Origin: Isoetes taiwanensis
Taxonomy: Eukaryota; Streptophyta; Lycopodiopsida; Isoetales; Isoetaceae
Length of the DNA: 64,000 nucleotides
Assembly (NCBI GenBank): GCA_021234155.1
Contig: JAJEKV010000003.1
Coordinates: forward strand, 12,893,819 to 12,957,818
Direction of reading: 5' to 3'
The position numbers and the translations under genes are program-made. The notes under the pieces are model-generated. The model made no database searches. It had not been told where the DNA came from and saw nothing but the letters and a program-made list of their open reading frames with translations. Shown piece after piece: positions 63,362 through 64,000 of this stretch (position 1 is its first letter; every line of letters begins with the position of its first letter).

Positions 63362-64000
63362 GTCGAGGAGAGGATGAGGATCGGGACCCCTCCTAAGTGG
63401 GGAAATCAAGTCACGAGCTACAAACTAAGGAGAAGGGCCCCTTAAATAAAAATGGATTTCCCGCCTATGGTCTGCTTACCTCGTCGAGGCATTTGCTCCA
63501 ATTGATACAACCCCTTTGGAGCTTCATGTTGGAGGTTATATTGCCCGAGAGGCTCTTATGGGTGCAAGAAGATGTCACCGCTTTGTGTGATGAGCGTGCC
63601 AAAGACTTTCTTGAACCATTCCTCATGCATGTGCTTGCCAAGTCTCCTAAAGGCCCTTATGGCAACCCAGAAATCATCGGCAATCAAAAGTCTAAGTAGA
63701 CTTGTCCAATTCGAAAGTGGGCGTTGCTCACGGAGAGGGAACTAGTAATCTATGCACCGATAAGGAAAGCGAGAATGAACAAATAGCCGCTAAACCGGGT
63801 TGCTCAAAGTAATTGTGATGGCGGCGAACTTAGGGAATATCCTTGCCCACATTGCGGGTGATGCAAGCAACAATAGAGTAGATTCACGAGGTTAACAATG
63901 AAATAATTGATGCGGAAACCGAAAATGAAGGCAACGGCGGCTCTAGTGATTCACCGGGTTTGCCAAATCAATAGTAAAATAATGTCGGGCCAGTGAAGGA
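63362..64000. other. Further coding-like frames to window edge
   Basis: A frame at 63397-63699 (plus) has no recognised motif; another frame reads RGSYGCKKMSPLCVMSVPK. The CpG-rich block continues out of the window. Confidence 0.3.

Noticed and set aside
1-64000. CRISPR arrays, rRNA, tRNA genes, bacterial-type operons
   Set aside because: No evenly spaced short repeats with unique spacers, no rRNA sequence, no foldable tRNA; the sequence is eukaryotic.

Overview
This is a nuclear window from a land plant with a large, repeat-loaded genome. Evidence for a plant: a spliced thylakoid-lumen FKBP gene, exon fragments of dynamin-related, UFD2-type and pentatricopeptide-repeat genes, GT-AG introns, and several classes of plant transposable element. 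A fern or other non-seed plant is my best guess, from the style of the LINEs and the gene density; it is not proven. I see no rRNA, canonical tRNA gene or CRISPR array.

Layout. 1-6.6 kb: a LINE on the minus strand. One copy keeps ORF1, endonuclease and reverse transcriptase. Below it lies a head-to-tail array of 2,448-bp units, each a LINE truncated at the same base plus the same 113-bp linker. 7.0-7.35 kb: a complete 333-bp TRIM (mini LTR element). 7.4-12.1 kb: a Helitron carrying dynamin-related and UFD2-like exons and a 122-bp minisatellite. 12.7-13.1 kb: a truncated L1-type LINE with target-site duplications. 17.0-19.2 kb: the only convincing intact host gene, a four-exon FKBP19-like immunophilin. 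19.6-20.8 kb: a broken gene with HUH-type Rep motifs. 25.6-37.2 kb: three Copia elements or remnants, each interrupted. One is split by a 2.5-kb block of cyclophilin and F-box-like fragments, one by a 1.17-kb poly-A retroposed sequence with target-site duplications, and one by a SINE-like insert.

37-44 kb: gene-poor, with a hAT-type non-autonomous element and several satellites. 45.0-50.1 kb: a palindrome-bearing tandem repeat into which a 4,320-bp Helitron has inserted exactly between A and T; the neighbouring repeat unit is the empty site. That Helitron holds a foldback MITE and a PPR fragment. 50.3-51.5 kb: an unidentified lysine/glutamate-rich repeat protein, probably frameshifted. 51.7-56.0 kb: a decayed gene of what I take to be the DUF7869 family, split by a 1,658-bp solo LTR.

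56.4-64 kb: compositionally different and CpG-rich. It has short gene-like segments, mostly on the plus strand, two near-duplicate TATA modules, and at least ten copies of an ACGCC..GGCGT palindrome, some of which form an 89-bp-arm inverted repeat inside a putative intron. I cannot identify its genes; this and the Rep-like remnant are the best candidates for something undescribed. Apart from the FKBP gene, almost everything here is mobile DNA or gene fragments, so there is little cooperation between genes to describe.
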